A stretch of 39,833 nucleotides of DNA from Eubacteriaceae bacterium (GTDB lineage Bacteria; Bacillota; Clostridia; Peptostreptococcales; Anaerovoracaceae): NCBI GenBank assembly GCA_029012125.1, contig JAQXLM010000063.1, forward strand, positions 1 through 39,833, given 5' to 3'. A program made the position numbers and the translations under genes. This document shows, in pieces, positions 15,969 to 24,998 of the stretch. The number at the start of each line of letters is the position of its first letter. The stretch's first letter is position 1. A model generated the notes under the pieces. That model searched no databases, was not told where the DNA came from, and saw nothing but the letters and a program-made list of their open reading frames with translations.

Positions 15969-16622
15969 ATGGAAATTACTTTAGAAAAGATTGAACTGGT
16001 CAAGGACAGAACAGGCGTAACTTACAAGGAAGCAAAGGAAGCTTTGGAAGCTGCCGAAGGAAATGTTGTAGATGCTATCGTTGCAATCGAAGAAACTGTT
16101 AACGAAGGTGCCGGGGCTAAGCTTGGTGCAAAGGGAGAATCCCTGAAGGCAAAGATTAAGGAAATCCTGGACAAAGGAAACATTTCAAGAATCACAGTAT
16201 CCAAGGATGGTGAAACTCTGTTAAACATTCCTCTTACAGTTGGACTTCTTGGAACAGTAATAGCTCCTACAGCAGTGACAGTGGGTGTTGTTGCTTCATT
16301 TGGTTTTAAATGCAAGATAGAATTCATTACAACTGACGGCGCTGTAATCAACCTGACAGAAAAAGCCGGTGAATTCTATGAGGAAGCAAAGGAAAAGGCT
16401 CCCGGTGTATATGAAGACATTAAGGAAAAGAGCTCAGAGGCTTTTGCAAAGGCAAAGGATGTTGCTGAAGATGTAAAGGCAAGAATCAAGAAGGAAGCAG
16501 AAGATTTCGACTTCCTGGACGCAATAGATGATTTAGAAGATGATGCAGAAGATGCAGCTGAGGAAATCGTTGAAGGCGTTGAAGATGTAGTTGAAGATAT
16601 TATTGATGATATTAAAGAATAA
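15969..16622 (+). CDS. DUF4342 protein with UBA-like N-terminus and acidic tail
   Basis: The function is unknown. The 217 residues split into three parts. Residues 1-45 (IELVKDRTGVTYKEAKEALE and EGNVVDAIVAIEE) look like the UBA/TS-N three-helix fold of EF-Ts and similar factors. Residues about 55-120 match DUF4342, with strands around SRITVSKDGETLLNIP and a hydrophobic stretch that may enter the membrane. Residues 125-217 are a long, very acidic Ala/Glu/Asp-rich amphipathic tail (DLEDDAEDAAEEIVEG). A perfect AAGGAGG site precedes the ATG and the gene lies 12 bases after recO, so it is part of the core operon and probably well translated. The UBA-like part suggests binding to a protein or ribosomal partner, but this is only inference. 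Confidence 0.75.
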   Translation: MEITLEKIELVKDRTGVTYKEAKEALEAAEGNVVDAIVAIEETVNEGAGAKLGAKGESLKAKIKEILDKGNISRITVSKDGETLLNIPLTVGLLGTVIAPTAVTVGVVASFGFKCKIEFITTDGAVINLTEKAGEFYEEAKEKAPGVYEDIKEKSSEAFAKAKDVAEDVKARIKKEAEDFDFLDAIDDLEDDAEDAAEEIVEGVEDVVEDIIDDIKE

Positions 16623-16659
16623 TTAACAATATATTTAAGATCTAGAAAGGAATTTTTTA

Positions 16660-18063
16660 ATGAGTGAAGTAGTTTCAATGGAAAAAATCGTTGCTCTTGC
16701 TAAGAACAGAGGCTTTGTGTATCCGGGCTCCGAAATCTACGGAGGATTGGCCAACACCTGGGATTACGGTCCTCTTGGAGTAGAATTCAAGAACAACGTT
16801 AAGAAGGCATGGTGGAAAAAGTTCGTTCAGGAATCCAAGTATAATGTTGGACTGGACGCTGCAATTCTGATGAATCCAAGAACATGGGAAGCATCAGGAC
16901 ATGTTGGCGGTTTCTCCGATCCGCTGATAGACTGTAAGGAATGTAAATCAAGATTCAGAGCAGATAAGCTGATTGAAGAATACATGCAGGAAAACGGTCT
17001 TGAAGTAGTTCCTGTAGACGGCTGGTCAAATGAAAAGCTGGAAGGATATATTGCAGAAAAAGGAATCTGCTGTCCTGACTGCGGAAAGAGTAACTTTACC
17101 GGAATCAGACAGTTTAACCTTATGTTTAAAACTTTCCAGGGTGTTACAGAGGATTCAAAATCTGAACTTTTCCTGAGACCGGAAACTGCTCAGGGAATTT
17201 TCGTAAACTTTAAGAATGTTCAGAGAACTTCAAGAAAGAAGATTCCTTTTGGAATAGCACAGATCGGTAAATCCTTCAGAAATGAAATCACTCCGGGAAA
17301 CTTTACTTTCAGAACGAGAGAGTTTGAACAGATGGAGCTTGAATTCTTCTGCAAACCGGGAACAGACCTTGAATGGTTTGACTACTGGAAACAGTATGCT
17401 ATTAAATTCCTGGAATCACTGAACATGAACATGGATCACATCAGAACAAGAGACCATGAAAAGGAAGAATTATCACATTACAGTAACGCTACAACTGACC
17501 TTGAATATCTGTTCCCATTCGGATGGGGAGAACTTTGGGGCATTGCGGACAGAACTGACTTTGACCTGAAACAGCACAGCGAATACTCCGGTCAGGAAAT
17601 GGTTTACATCGATCCTGAAACAAACGAGAGATACATTCCTTACTGTATCGAACCTTCTCTGGGTGCAGACAGAGTTGCTCTGGCATTCCTGGTTGATGCG
17701 TATACAGAAGAAACCTTAACTGACGGAAACGGAAAAGAGGACACCAGAGTGCTGATGAAATTCCATCCTGCACTGGCTCCTTTCAAGGCAGCGGTTCTTC
17801 CACTTGCTAAGAAGCTTGCTCCTGTTGCTGAACCTATATTCGAAGAACTGTCCAAGTACTTCAACGTGGATTACGATGCTGCAGGCTCAATCGGTAAGAG
17901 ATACAGAAGAGAGGACGAAATCGGAACACCTTTCTGCATCTGTGTTGACTTTGATACTGAAACTGACGGATGCGTTACAATTCGTGACAGAGACACTATG
18001 GAACAGGTTCGTCTGCCAATTGGCGAGGTAAAAGCGTACATCGAGGAACGCATGGTTTTTTAG
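16660..18063 (+). CDS. glyS: Glycine--tRNA ligase, dimeric class II type
   Basis: This enzyme charges tRNA-Gly. It is the single-chain alpha2 type (467 residues, also named GlyQS/GRS1), not the alpha/beta tetramer. Visible parts are [22 protein letters not shown] at the N-terminus, a zinc-like CKECKSRF and [10 protein letters not shown] pair, motif 2 [25 protein letters not shown], and motif 3 [13 protein letters not shown], then an anticodon-binding domain. AGAAAGGA precedes the ATG. The 37-base gap upstream leaves no room for a T-box leader, so it is probably expressed as part of the operon. Confidence 0.97.
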   Translation: MSEVVSMEKIVALAKNRGFVYPGSEIYGGLANTWDYGPLGVEFKNNVKKAWWKKFVQESKYNVGLDAAILMNPRTWEASGHVGGFSDPLIDCKECKSRFRADKLIEEYMQENGLEVVPVDGWSNEKLEGYIAEKGICCPDCGKSNFTGIRQFNLMFKTFQGVTEDSKSELFLRPETAQGIFVNFKNVQRTSRKKIPFGIAQIGKSFRNEITPGNFTFRTREFEQMELEFFCKPGTDLEWFDYWKQYAIKFLESLNMNMDHIRTRDHEKEELSHYSNATTDLEYLFPFGWGELWGIADRTDFDLKQHSEYSGQEMVYIDPETNERYIPYCIEPSLGADRVALAFLVDAYTEETLTDGNGKEDTRVLMKFHPALAPFKAAVLPLAKKLAPVAEPIFEELSKYFNVDYDAAGSIGKRYRREDEIGTPFCICVDFDTETDGCVTIRDRDTMEQVRLPIGEVKAYIEERMVF

Positions 18064-18076
18064 GAGGAAATCCATA

Positions 18077-20707
18077 ATGGCTAAACTGGTATATTCCTTT
18101 AATGAGGGATCCAAGGACATGCGATCATTACTAGGTGGAAAGGGTGCCAATCTAGCAGAGATGACGAAAATCGGCCTTCCTGTACCATTTGGTTTTACCG
18201 TTACAACGGAAGCGTGTAACAAATACTACGAGGATGGGGAGAAACTGGATGAAAAGCTTGTGGAGGACATCTACGAGAAGATGGAAGAGCTGGAAACAGT
18301 CACAGGCAAGAAATTCGGTAATCCGGATAATCCACTTCTGGTTTCGGTAAGATCGGGTGCGGTTTTTTCAATGCCGGGCATGATGGATACAATCCTGAAT
18401 CTCGGTCTTAACGATGAAACAGCAGAGGGGCTGGCACGACTCACGGATAATGAAAGATTTGCATATGACAGCTACAGAAGATTTATTCAGATGTTCGGTG
18501 ACGTGGTTATGGAAATTTCCAAGTCAAAGTTCGATGAAATCTTTGACGGCCGAAAGGCAAAGGTGGGAGCTGAATATGATGTAGACCTTACCACCGACGA
18601 CTTAAAGGAAATAATTATTGGTTATAAGGCACTGGTAAAAGATGAAACAGGCCGCGACTTTCCTCAGGATCCTGCTGAACAGCTGCTGGAAGCCGTTCAG
18701 GCGGTATTCCGATCATGGAACAATGAAAGAGCGTGCCTTTACAGAAAACTTAACGGAATATCAAACAGTCTGGGGACAGCTGTAAATGTTCAGTCAATGG
18801 TATTTGGAAATATGGGTGACACGTCAGGAACAGGCGTGGCATTTACCCGTAATCCATCTAACGGTGAAAATGTTTTATACGGTGAATTCCTTGTAAATGC
18901 ACAGGGAGAAGACGTAGTAGCAGGAATAAGAACACCTAAACCCATTGCTGAAATGGCTGAAAGCTTCCCGGAAGTTTACAGTGATTTCGTAAGAATCGCT
19001 GATGTTCTGGAAACACACTACAAGGATCTACAGGACATGGAGTTTACTGTAGAGAGAAATAAGCTGTATATGCTTCAGACCAGAGCGGCCAAGAGAACAG
19101 CCGTATCAGCTGTTAAGGTTGCCGTTGACATGGTAAATGAAGGACTTATAGATAAGGAGACTGCTGTTCAAAGAATTGAACCTTCTCAGATAGACCAGTT
19201 ACTCCATCCGGCTTTTGATGCTGAGGGCGAAGAGAACGCAATGAAGCTTGCAACAGGTCTTCCTGCATCACCGGGTGCTGCTACGGGAGAAATCTTCTTC
19301 AGCGCTTCCAGCGCAGAAAAGGCTGTAGCTAATGGACATAAGGTCATTCTGGTTAGACAGGAAACATCGCCTGAGGATCTTGCCGGAATGGTTGCTGCTG
19401 AAGGCATTCTGACCGCAAGAGGAGGTATGACAAGCCACGCTGCTGTAGTTGCAAGAGGTATGGGAAAGTGCTGTGTTGCAGGATGTTCCAAGCTGATTGT
19501 GGATGAGGCAACCGGAACCCTTACTGTGGGAGACAGAGTGTATAGAGAGGGAGATTTCCTTTCAATAAACGGCACTAACGGTAATGTTTATGAGGGAAAA
19601 CTGGAAACTGTAGAAGTTGCTTTTTCAGATGATTTTAAAACTCTGATGTCATGGGCTGATGAGATACGAACTTTGAAAATCCGCACCAATGCGGATAATC
19701 CGAGAGATGCACGACAGGCACTGAAATTCGGTGCTGAGGGTATCGGACTATGCAGAACTGAGCATATGTTCTTTGAAGAAGACAGAATCCCGGCTATCAG
19801 ACAGATGATTATGTCTGAGACAAGAGAAGAAAGAGAAGTAGCACTGGAAAAGCTTTTGCCATTCCAGAAATCGGATTTCAAGAAAATATATGAGGTAATG
19901 GAGGACAGACCTGTTAACATCAGGCTTCTGGACCCACCGTTACATGAATTTCTTCCGCAGACAGAGGAAGAAATGGCAGAGCTGTCCAGGATTTCGGGTA
20001 CATCCATGGAAAAGCTGAAGAATATTGCAGCTGAACTCCATGAATTTAACCCTATGCTTGGTCACAGAGGCTGCAGACTGGCTGTTACATATCCTGAAAT
20101 TGCCCGTATGCAGACGAGAGCAATAATCGAGGCTGCTATTGAGGTGAAACAGGAAAGAGGATATAATATCGTTCCTGAGATTATGATTCCGCTGGTTGGA
20201 AATGTTGCGGAACTTGCAGATGTAAAGAAGACTGTGGTTGGAACCATAGAAGAATGCTTTGCAAAGTACGAAGAGACCTTGGAATACATGATTGGAACTA
20301 TGATTGAAGTTCCTCGAGCTGCGGTAACCGCCCATAAAATCGCAAAAGAAGCTGAGTTCTTCTCATTCGGAACCAATGATCTGACTCAGTTAACTTTCGG
20401 ATTCTCCAGAGATGACACCGGAAAGCTTATCAGAGAGTATATGGATAAGGGAATACTGACAGAGGATCCTTTCCAGACAATCGATCAGGAAGGTGTAGGT
20501 GAACTTATGGAAACCGCTGTTGCCCTTGGGCGTCAGACACGACCTAACATCAAGCTGGGTATCTGCGGGGAACACGGCGGAGAACCTGCCAGCATAGAAT
20601 TCTGCCATAGAATAGGCTTACATTATGTATCCTGTTCACCATTCAGAGTTCCCGTTGCGAGAATAGCGGCAGCCCAGGCAGCAATAAAAGCAAAGGAAGA
20701 AGACTAA
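18077..20707 (+). CDS. ppdK: Pyruvate, phosphate dikinase
   Basis: PPDK interconverts pyruvate, ATP and phosphate with PEP, AMP and pyrophosphate; in many anaerobes it serves glycolysis or PEP formation. The 876 residues have the usual order: an N-terminal ATP-grasp domain starting YSFNEGSKDMRSLLGGKGANLAEM, a central swivelling domain with catalytic His454 in GGMTSHAAVVARGMGKCCVAG, and a C-terminal TIM barrel with GLCRTEHMFF, MLGHRGCRL and GICGEHGG. A TAGGAGGAAA site lies between glyS and the ATG. No PPDK regulatory protein gene is adjacent. With pyc in the same window it fits pyruvate/PEP/oxaloacetate balancing, though the two are separate transcripts. Confidence 0.97.
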   Translation: MAKLVYSFNEGSKDMRSLLGGKGANLAEMTKIGLPVPFGFTVTTEACNKYYEDGEKLDEKLVEDIYEKMEELETVTGKKFGNPDNPLLVSVRSGAVFSMPGMMDTILNLGLNDETAEGLARLTDNERFAYDSYRRFIQMFGDVVMEISKSKFDEIFDGRKAKVGAEYDVDLTTDDLKEIIIGYKALVKDETGRDFPQDPAEQLLEAVQAVFRSWNNERACLYRKLNGISNSLGTAVNVQSMVFGNMGDTSGTGVAFTRNPSNGENVLYGEFLVNAQGEDVVAGIRTPKPIAEMAESFPEVYSDFVRIADVLETHYKDLQDMEFTVERNKLYMLQTRAAKRTAVSAVKVAVDMVNEGLIDKETAVQRIEPSQIDQLLHPAFDAEGEENAMKLATGLPASPGAATGEIFFSASSAEKAVANGHKVILVRQETSPEDLAGMVAAEGILTARGGMTSHAAVVARGMGKCCVAGCSKLIVDEATGTLTVGDRVYREGDFLSINGTNGNVYEGKLETVEVAFSDDFKTLMSWADEIRTLKIRTNADNPRDARQALKFGAEGIGLCRTEHMFFEEDRIPAIRQMIMSETREEREVALEKLLPFQKSDFKKIYEVMEDRPVNIRLLDPPLHEFLPQTEEEMAELSRISGTSMEKLKNIAAELHEFNPMLGHRGCRLAVTYPEIARMQTRAIIEAAIEVKQERGYNIVPEIMIPLVGNVAELADVKKTVVGTIEECFAKYEETLEYMIGTMIEVPRAAVTAHKIAKEAEFFSFGTNDLTQLTFGFSRDDTGKLIREYMDKGILTEDPFQTIDQEGVGELMETAVALGRQTRPNIKLGICGEHGGEPASIEFCHRIGLHYVSCSPFRVPVARIAAAQAAIKAKEED

Positions 20708-20710
20708 CTA

Positions 20711-21187
20711 ATGAGGATATTGGGAACTGCTCAACTTTGGAATTTAATAATGACATCCCTTATTTCCATGGTACCGGTCCTGGAATTAAGAGGAGCTATT
20801 CCCGTAGGTGTAGCTTCCGGTCTGCCCGTTGGCACGGCTACACTTGCAGCGATAATAGGAAACATGATTCCTATTCCGTTTATAATAATTTTTACAAGGA
20901 AGATATTCGATTGGCTCAGAAGGAAGAGTGATTTCCTCGACAGCATTGTAAGGAAATTTGAAAACAAAGCTGAATCGAAGTCCGGGCTCATTGAAAAATA
21001 CAAATGGTTCGGGTTGGTCATTCTGGTGGCCATACCGTTACCGGGAACAGGTGCCTGGACAGGAGCCCTTGTGGCTGCTATGATGGATATGCGTCTTAAG
21101 AGAGCGTTTCCGGCTATTTTTCTTGGAGTTCTTATTGCAGGAGTTATAGTTGCATATGCTACTTACGGCGTTGTTATCCTGATATAG
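20711..21187 (+). CDS. COG2426 small membrane protein (Sm_multidrug_ex family)
   Basis: A 158-residue integral membrane protein with three to five hydrophobic segments. It contains the family features VPVLELRGAIPVGVASGLP near residue 20, GNMIPIPFIIIF near 53, and a second half with AIPLPGTGAWTGALVAA. The repeated Pro/Gly-rich re-entrant-like motif resembles DedA/SNARE-associated proteins. The database label 'small multidrug export protein' has little experimental support, so the substrate should be regarded as unknown. It starts three bases after ppdK, with AAGGAAG within the end of that gene. Confidence 0.82.
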   Translation: MRILGTAQLWNLIMTSLISMVPVLELRGAIPVGVASGLPVGTATLAAIIGNMIPIPFIIIFTRKIFDWLRRKSDFLDSIVRKFENKAESKSGLIEKYKWFGLVILVAIPLPGTGAWTGALVAAMMDMRLKRAFPAIFLGVLIAGVIVAYATYGVVILI

Positions 21188-21222
21188 GACAGATATAGCA
21201 GAACAAAAAGGAGGGGAATTAG

Positions 21223-21684
21223 ATGATTGAAAATTTGATACTTAGTGCTCCCGTGTTCTGGCTTGTTGCGGCAATTGTATTTGGCGTAATAGAAGCTTTA
21301 ACCATGGGACTGATTACAATATGGTTTGCCGGCGGATCCCTTGTGGCTCTGGTGGCAGCTGTACTTAACTTTTCCATACCGGTTCAGATTATCCTGTTCC
21401 TGGTTGTGTCCGTAGTTCTACTGATTGCAACCAGAAAGATATTCGTAGAAAAGCTTAATACAGGAAAGCAAATGACCAATGTCGGAGCTTTGATCGGCAA
21501 AATCGGTACTGTGAAAACTGACATTAATCCATTATCTGTAGGTACGGTAAACCTTTCCGGTCAGGTTTGGAGCGCTGTATGCGCAGATAACGATAAAACT
21601 GTGAAAGCAGGAGCAAAAGTAAAGGTTACAGCTATAGAAGGAGTTAAGCTTATAGTTGAACCGGAAGAAGAAATGAGGGGGTAA
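21223..21684 (+). CDS. NfeD-family membrane protein
   Basis: A 153-residue NfeD short-form protein. Two or three membrane helices (FWLVAAIVFGVIEALTMGL and a second with IILFLVVSVVLLIA) are followed by a C-terminal OB-fold of about 65 residues including VGALIGKIGTVKTDINP and VKVTAIEGVKLIVEP. NfeD proteins work with SPFH proteins in membrane microdomains. An AAAGGAGGGG site precedes the ATG, and the SPFH gene follows after three bases, the standard pairing. Confidence 0.9.
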   Translation: MIENLILSAPVFWLVAAIVFGVIEALTMGLITIWFAGGSLVALVAAVLNFSIPVQIILFLVVSVVLLIATRKIFVEKLNTGKQMTNVGALIGKIGTVKTDINPLSVGTVNLSGQVWSAVCADNDKTVKAGAKVKVTAIEGVKLIVEPEEEMRG

Positions 21685-21687
21685 AAC

Positions 21688-22614
21688 ATGTTAGGAAAGA
21701 TTATCATCGGGCTTCTGGTTTTGATTTTCATCGCTTTAGTAGCTACAAACATCAGAATCGTACCACAGGCAAGAGCTTATGTAATTGAAAGATTAGGTGC
21801 ATACAACGGCACATGGCAGGTAGGTCTACACTTTAAAATTCCGCTAATCGATAAGGTTGCGAGAAAAGTTTCCCTGAAAGAAAAGGTTATCGACTTCCCA
21901 CCACAGCCGGTTATCACTAAGGATAATGTAACTATGGAAATCGATACAGTTGTGTATTTCCAGATTACAGACCCTAAGCTTTACACATACGGTGTTGAAA
22001 GCCCAATGGATGCTATCGAGAATCTGACAGCAACTACACTGAGAAATATCATCGGTGAACTGGAGCTGGATGAATCTCTGACTTCCCGTGAACACATCAA
22101 TACTAAAATCAGACTGGTACTTGATGAAGCAACTGATCCTTGGGGAATCAAAATCAACCGTGTAGAAGTTAAGAATATCACTCCTCCAAAAGATATTCAG
22201 ATGGCTATGGAAAAGCAGATGCGTGCAGAACGTGAAAGAAGAGAAGCTATCCTGAAGGCAGAGGGTGAAAAGAAGTCAGCAGTTCTTATTGCAGAAGGTA
22301 ACAAGGAAGCGGTAATCTTAGAAGCTGAGGCTAACAAGGCATCCAAGATTCTGGAAGCTGAGGCAAGAAAGGAAGCTGCAATCCGTGAAGCTGAAGGTCA
22401 GGCTGAAGCTATCAGGATGGTACAGCAGGCTACAGCTGACGGTATCAAAATGCTGGTTGAATCACAGCCAAATAAGGAAATTATCGCCCTTAAGAGTCTG
22501 GATTCCTTCGCTAAGGCTGCAGACGGTCAGGCAACAAAACTTATAATTCCTTCAGAAATTTCAGGCCTGGCAGGTCTTGCAACTTCAATTAAAGAACTTG
22601 TGAAGGAAGACTAA
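21688..22614 (+). CDS. SPFH/band 7 (stomatin-like) membrane protein
   Basis: A 308-residue QmcA/stomatin-type protein. The N-terminal membrane anchor (IIIGLLVLIFIALVATNI) leads into the SPFH domain (RAYVIERLGAYNGTWQVGLHF and KVSLKEKVIDFPPQPV) and then a long Ala/Glu-rich coiled coil (about 170-245) with repeats such as EAEANKASKILEAEARKEAA. Such proteins form large cage-like oligomers in the membrane with NfeD partners and often interact with FtsH-like proteases; no protease gene is next to it. It closes the long co-directional gene run, followed by a terminator. Confidence 0.92.
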   Translation: MLGKIIIGLLVLIFIALVATNIRIVPQARAYVIERLGAYNGTWQVGLHFKIPLIDKVARKVSLKEKVIDFPPQPVITKDNVTMEIDTVVYFQITDPKLYTYGVESPMDAIENLTATTLRNIIGELELDESLTSREHINTKIRLVLDEATDPWGIKINRVEVKNITPPKDIQMAMEKQMRAERERREAILKAEGEKKSAVLIAEGNKEAVILEAEANKASKILEAEARKEAAIREAEGQAEAIRMVQQATADGIKMLVESQPNKEIIALKSLDSFAKAADGQATKLIIPSEISGLAGLATSIKELVKED

Positions 22615-22637
22615 AAGACTGAAGAAGACTAATATAG

Positions 22638-22669
22638 GGAGACTGAATCGAAAGGGTTCAGTCTCTTTG
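22638..22669 (+). terminator. Terminator after the NfeD-SPFH pair
   Basis: GAGACTGAA pairs with TTCAGTCTC around a nine-base loop and is followed by a short TTTGTT tail. The weak T tract may allow read-through into the radical SAM gene 25 bases later. Confidence 0.7.
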
Positions 22670-22693
22670 TTCAGGTAAGGAAACAGAAATTTT

Positions 22694-23752
22694 ATGAAAA
22701 AGCACGCTATTATTCCAATCTTTATTCCGCATAAGGGATGTCCCAACGACTGTATATTCTGCAATCAAAAGAAGATAACAGCCAGACAGGGTAACATTTC
22801 GGAGAAGGATGTCAGAAACACAATAGAGACCTATTTGTCGACTCTTGAAAACAGCAGTGTTGAGACCATAGAGCTGGCATTTTTCGGTGGAAGCTTTACA
22901 GGTATTCCCATGGAAGAGCAGTCTGCATTTCTTTCCATTGCCAAAGAATATAAGGACAGAGGACGTATACATAAAATACATATGTCCACAAGGCCGGACT
23001 ACATTAATGAAGAGATTCTTGACAATCTGAAGCGGTACGGTGCAGATACCATAGAACTGGGAGTTCAGTCCTTTGTGGATGAAATCCTGGAGAAATCCGG
23101 TCGGGGACACGACAGCAGCATCGTCTACAAAAGCAGTCAGCTGATTAAAGACTACGGGTTCGAGCTGGGAATTCAGCTTATGATTGGGCTTCCCGGTGAC
23201 ACTATGGAAACAGCTGTTTATTCTGCAAAAGAAACGGTAAGAATTAACCCTTCAATTGCCAGACTGTATCCCACAATCGTAATCAACGACACTGAGTTGT
23301 ACAATCAGTACAAGCAGGGACTCTATCTTCCGCTGAGTCAGGAGGAGGCAATTGCAAGAACCAAAGCCATGTACGAAATAATAGACGATGCGGGCATTAA
23401 TATCATAAGAGTTGGACTGAAAAGCAGCGACCTGATAAACGAAAATGGAGAAATCAGCGGAAACACCTATCATCCCGCGTTCCGTCAGCTTGTGGAGGGA
23501 GAAATTTCCCGGGACCGTATAGAAAAGGAACTGAAATCTATGAACTTTGATACATCAAAGTCAACAAAGGTGGATATCTTTTCCAACCCACAGACTTTTT
23601 CCGTAATGGTTGGTCACAAAGGCTGCAACAGGCAGTATTTTGATGAGAAATACCCTTATCTGAACATAGCTTACAAAACAGATGAAGAACTTGAACCAAA
23701 CAGATTCAAAGTAACCGAAAAAGAGGTGTGCAATGGTAAACATAGGAAATAA
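22694..23752 (+). CDS. Elp3-like radical SAM protein
   Basis: A 352-residue radical SAM enzyme. The iron-sulfur site is [11 protein letters not shown] (Cys16, Cys20 and Cys23, the C-x3-C-x2-C form), followed by [23 protein letters not shown] and [14 protein letters not shown], blocks shared with the radical SAM part of Elp3/COG1243. There is no C-terminal acetyltransferase domain, so it is a stand-alone bacterial form whose substrate is unknown; tRNA modification is the usual guess. The last 20 bases overlap ung in another frame, suggesting coupled translation. Confidence 0.85.
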   Translation: MKKHAIIPIFIPHKGCPNDCIFCNQKKITARQGNISEKDVRNTIETYLSTLENSSVETIELAFFGGSFTGIPMEEQSAFLSIAKEYKDRGRIHKIHMSTRPDYINEEILDNLKRYGADTIELGVQSFVDEILEKSGRGHDSSIVYKSSQLIKDYGFELGIQLMIGLPGDTMETAVYSAKETVRINPSIARLYPTIVINDTELYNQYKQGLYLPLSQEEAIARTKAMYEIIDDAGINIIRVGLKSSDLINENGEISGNTYHPAFRQLVEGEISRDRIEKELKSMNFDTSKSTKVDIFSNPQTFSVMVGHKGCNRQYFDEKYPYLNIAYKTDEELEPNRFKVTEKEVCNGKHRK

Positions 23753-24401
23753 GTGGGATCAGGTGCTTGAAGGCGAATTTGACAAGGAATACTACCGGAA
23801 ACTGAGACAGTTTCTCATAGAGGAGTACAGAACTCAGACCGTATATCCCGATATGCATGATATTTTCAACGCACTGAAAGCCACATCTTATGAGAACGTA
23901 AAAGCTGTAATTCTTGGTCAGGATCCGTATCATGAACCGGGTCAGGCCCATGGGATGGCATTTTCCGTTAAACCGGGGGTAAAAACACCACCATCTCTGG
24001 TAAACATATATAAGGAGATAAAGGACGATCTTGGTCTGGAAATTCCTCAGACCGGCTATTTGGAAAGCTGGGCACAGCAGGGAGTTTTGCTTTTGAACAC
24101 CTGTCTGACTGTGAGGGCTCACAGAGCCAATTCTCACAGAGGCAAGGGATGGGAACAGTTTACAGACAGGGTAATAGAATTGCTGAATGAAAGGGAAAAA
24201 CCTGTGGTTTTCATTCTGTGGGGAGCCAATGCAAAAAGCAAGGAAAACCTCATAACCAACGGAAGACATCTGGTACTGAAGGGCGCTCATCCCAGTCCCC
24301 TGTCAGCATACAACGGCTTTTACGGAGGAAGATATTTTTCCAAAACCAATGAATTCCTGGAGAAAAACGGCGAAAAACCTATTTGCTGGGAAATAAAATA
24401 G
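23733..24401 (+). CDS. ung: Uracil-DNA glycosylase, family 1
   Basis: Ung removes uracil from DNA at the first step of base excision repair. The 222 residues carry the catalytic water-activating loop [13 protein letters not shown] (Asp64), the uracil-binding region [17 protein letters not shown], and the DNA-intercalation loop [13 protein letters not shown] with His186. The start lies within the radical SAM gene, preceded by AAGAGGTG. A putative lemA promoter follows the stop. Length and motif spacing are standard. Confidence 0.97.
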   Translation: MVNIGNKWDQVLEGEFDKEYYRKLRQFLIEEYRTQTVYPDMHDIFNALKATSYENVKAVILGQDPYHEPGQAHGMAFSVKPGVKTPPSLVNIYKEIKDDLGLEIPQTGYLESWAQQGVLLLNTCLTVRAHRANSHRGKGWEQFTDRVIELLNEREKPVVFILWGANAKSKENLITNGRHLVLKGAHPSPLSAYNGFYGGRYFSKTNEFLEKNGEKPICWEIK

Positions 24402-24409
24402 TGTATAAT
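24382..24409 (+). promoter_or_regulatory. Putative lemA promoter
   Basis: A perfect TATAAT at 24404-24409 lies 35 bases before lemA. The -35 is weak (TTTGCT after 16 bases, in the end of ung). Confidence 0.45.
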
Positions 24410-24443
24410 AATACATAAATAACAATAACACGGAGGTATTGAT

Positions 24444-24998
24444 ATGAAATTTGCAATCGGAATCATCGTAGTTTTAGTGATTATCGCTATATGGGTAATT
24501 ACAGGATATAACGGATTCATCAAGGCGAAGAACAATGTGGAAGAAGGCTTCTCAACTATGGATGTATATCTAAAGAAGAGATATGACCTTATCCCTAATC
24601 TGGTAGAAACGGTTAAGGGATATGCAAAGCATGAATCAGAAACCTTGACAAAGGTTATTGAGGCAAGAAACATGGCTCAGTCTGCAACAACAATAGAAGA
24701 TAAGATTGCCGGAGAAACAGCTCTCACAGGTACGCTGAAGAGCCTGTTTGCAGTAGCGGAAAGTTACCCTGATTTAAAGGCCAATACAAACTTCATGGAT
24801 TTACAGCAGCAGCTGAAGTCCATCGAAGAAGATATTGCCAATTCAAGAAAATACTACAATGCGGTTGTTAAGGTTTTCAACAATAAATGCGAAATGTTCC
24901 CAAGCAATATTCTTGCAGGAGTTTTCCACTTTACCAAGAAGCCGATGTTTGAAGTGGACGGAGCAGATGAACGCAAAAATGTAAAGGTGGAATTTTAA
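24444..24998 (+). CDS. lemA: LemA-family membrane-anchored protein
   Basis: A 184-residue LemA protein with an N-terminal membrane helix (AIGIIVVLVIIAIWVITGY) and a helical-bundle domain containing YNGFIKAKNNVEEGFSTMDVYLKKRYDLIPNLVETVKGYAKHE, the family signature. Its molecular function is not established. ACGGAGG precedes the ATG. Its TAA overlaps the ATG of the DUF2207 gene in TAATG, so the two are coupled, as often seen for this pair; they probably act together at the membrane. Confidence 0.92.
   Translation: MKFAIGIIVVLVIIAIWVITGYNGFIKAKNNVEEGFSTMDVYLKKRYDLIPNLVETVKGYAKHESETLTKVIEARNMAQSATTIEDKIAGETALTGTLKSLFAVAESYPDLKANTNFMDLQQQLKSIEEDIANSRKYYNAVVKVFNNKCEMFPSNILAGVFHFTKKPMFEVDGADERKNVKVEF

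Noticed and set aside
16623-16659. Possible T-box leader before the glycyl-tRNA synthetase gene
   Set aside because: The gap is only 37 bases, with no specifier stem or T-box sequence.
16376-16678. Minus-strand Ser-rich ORF
   Set aside because: It is the mirror of the acidic GAA/GAT-rich tail of the DUF4342 gene; composition explains the open frame.
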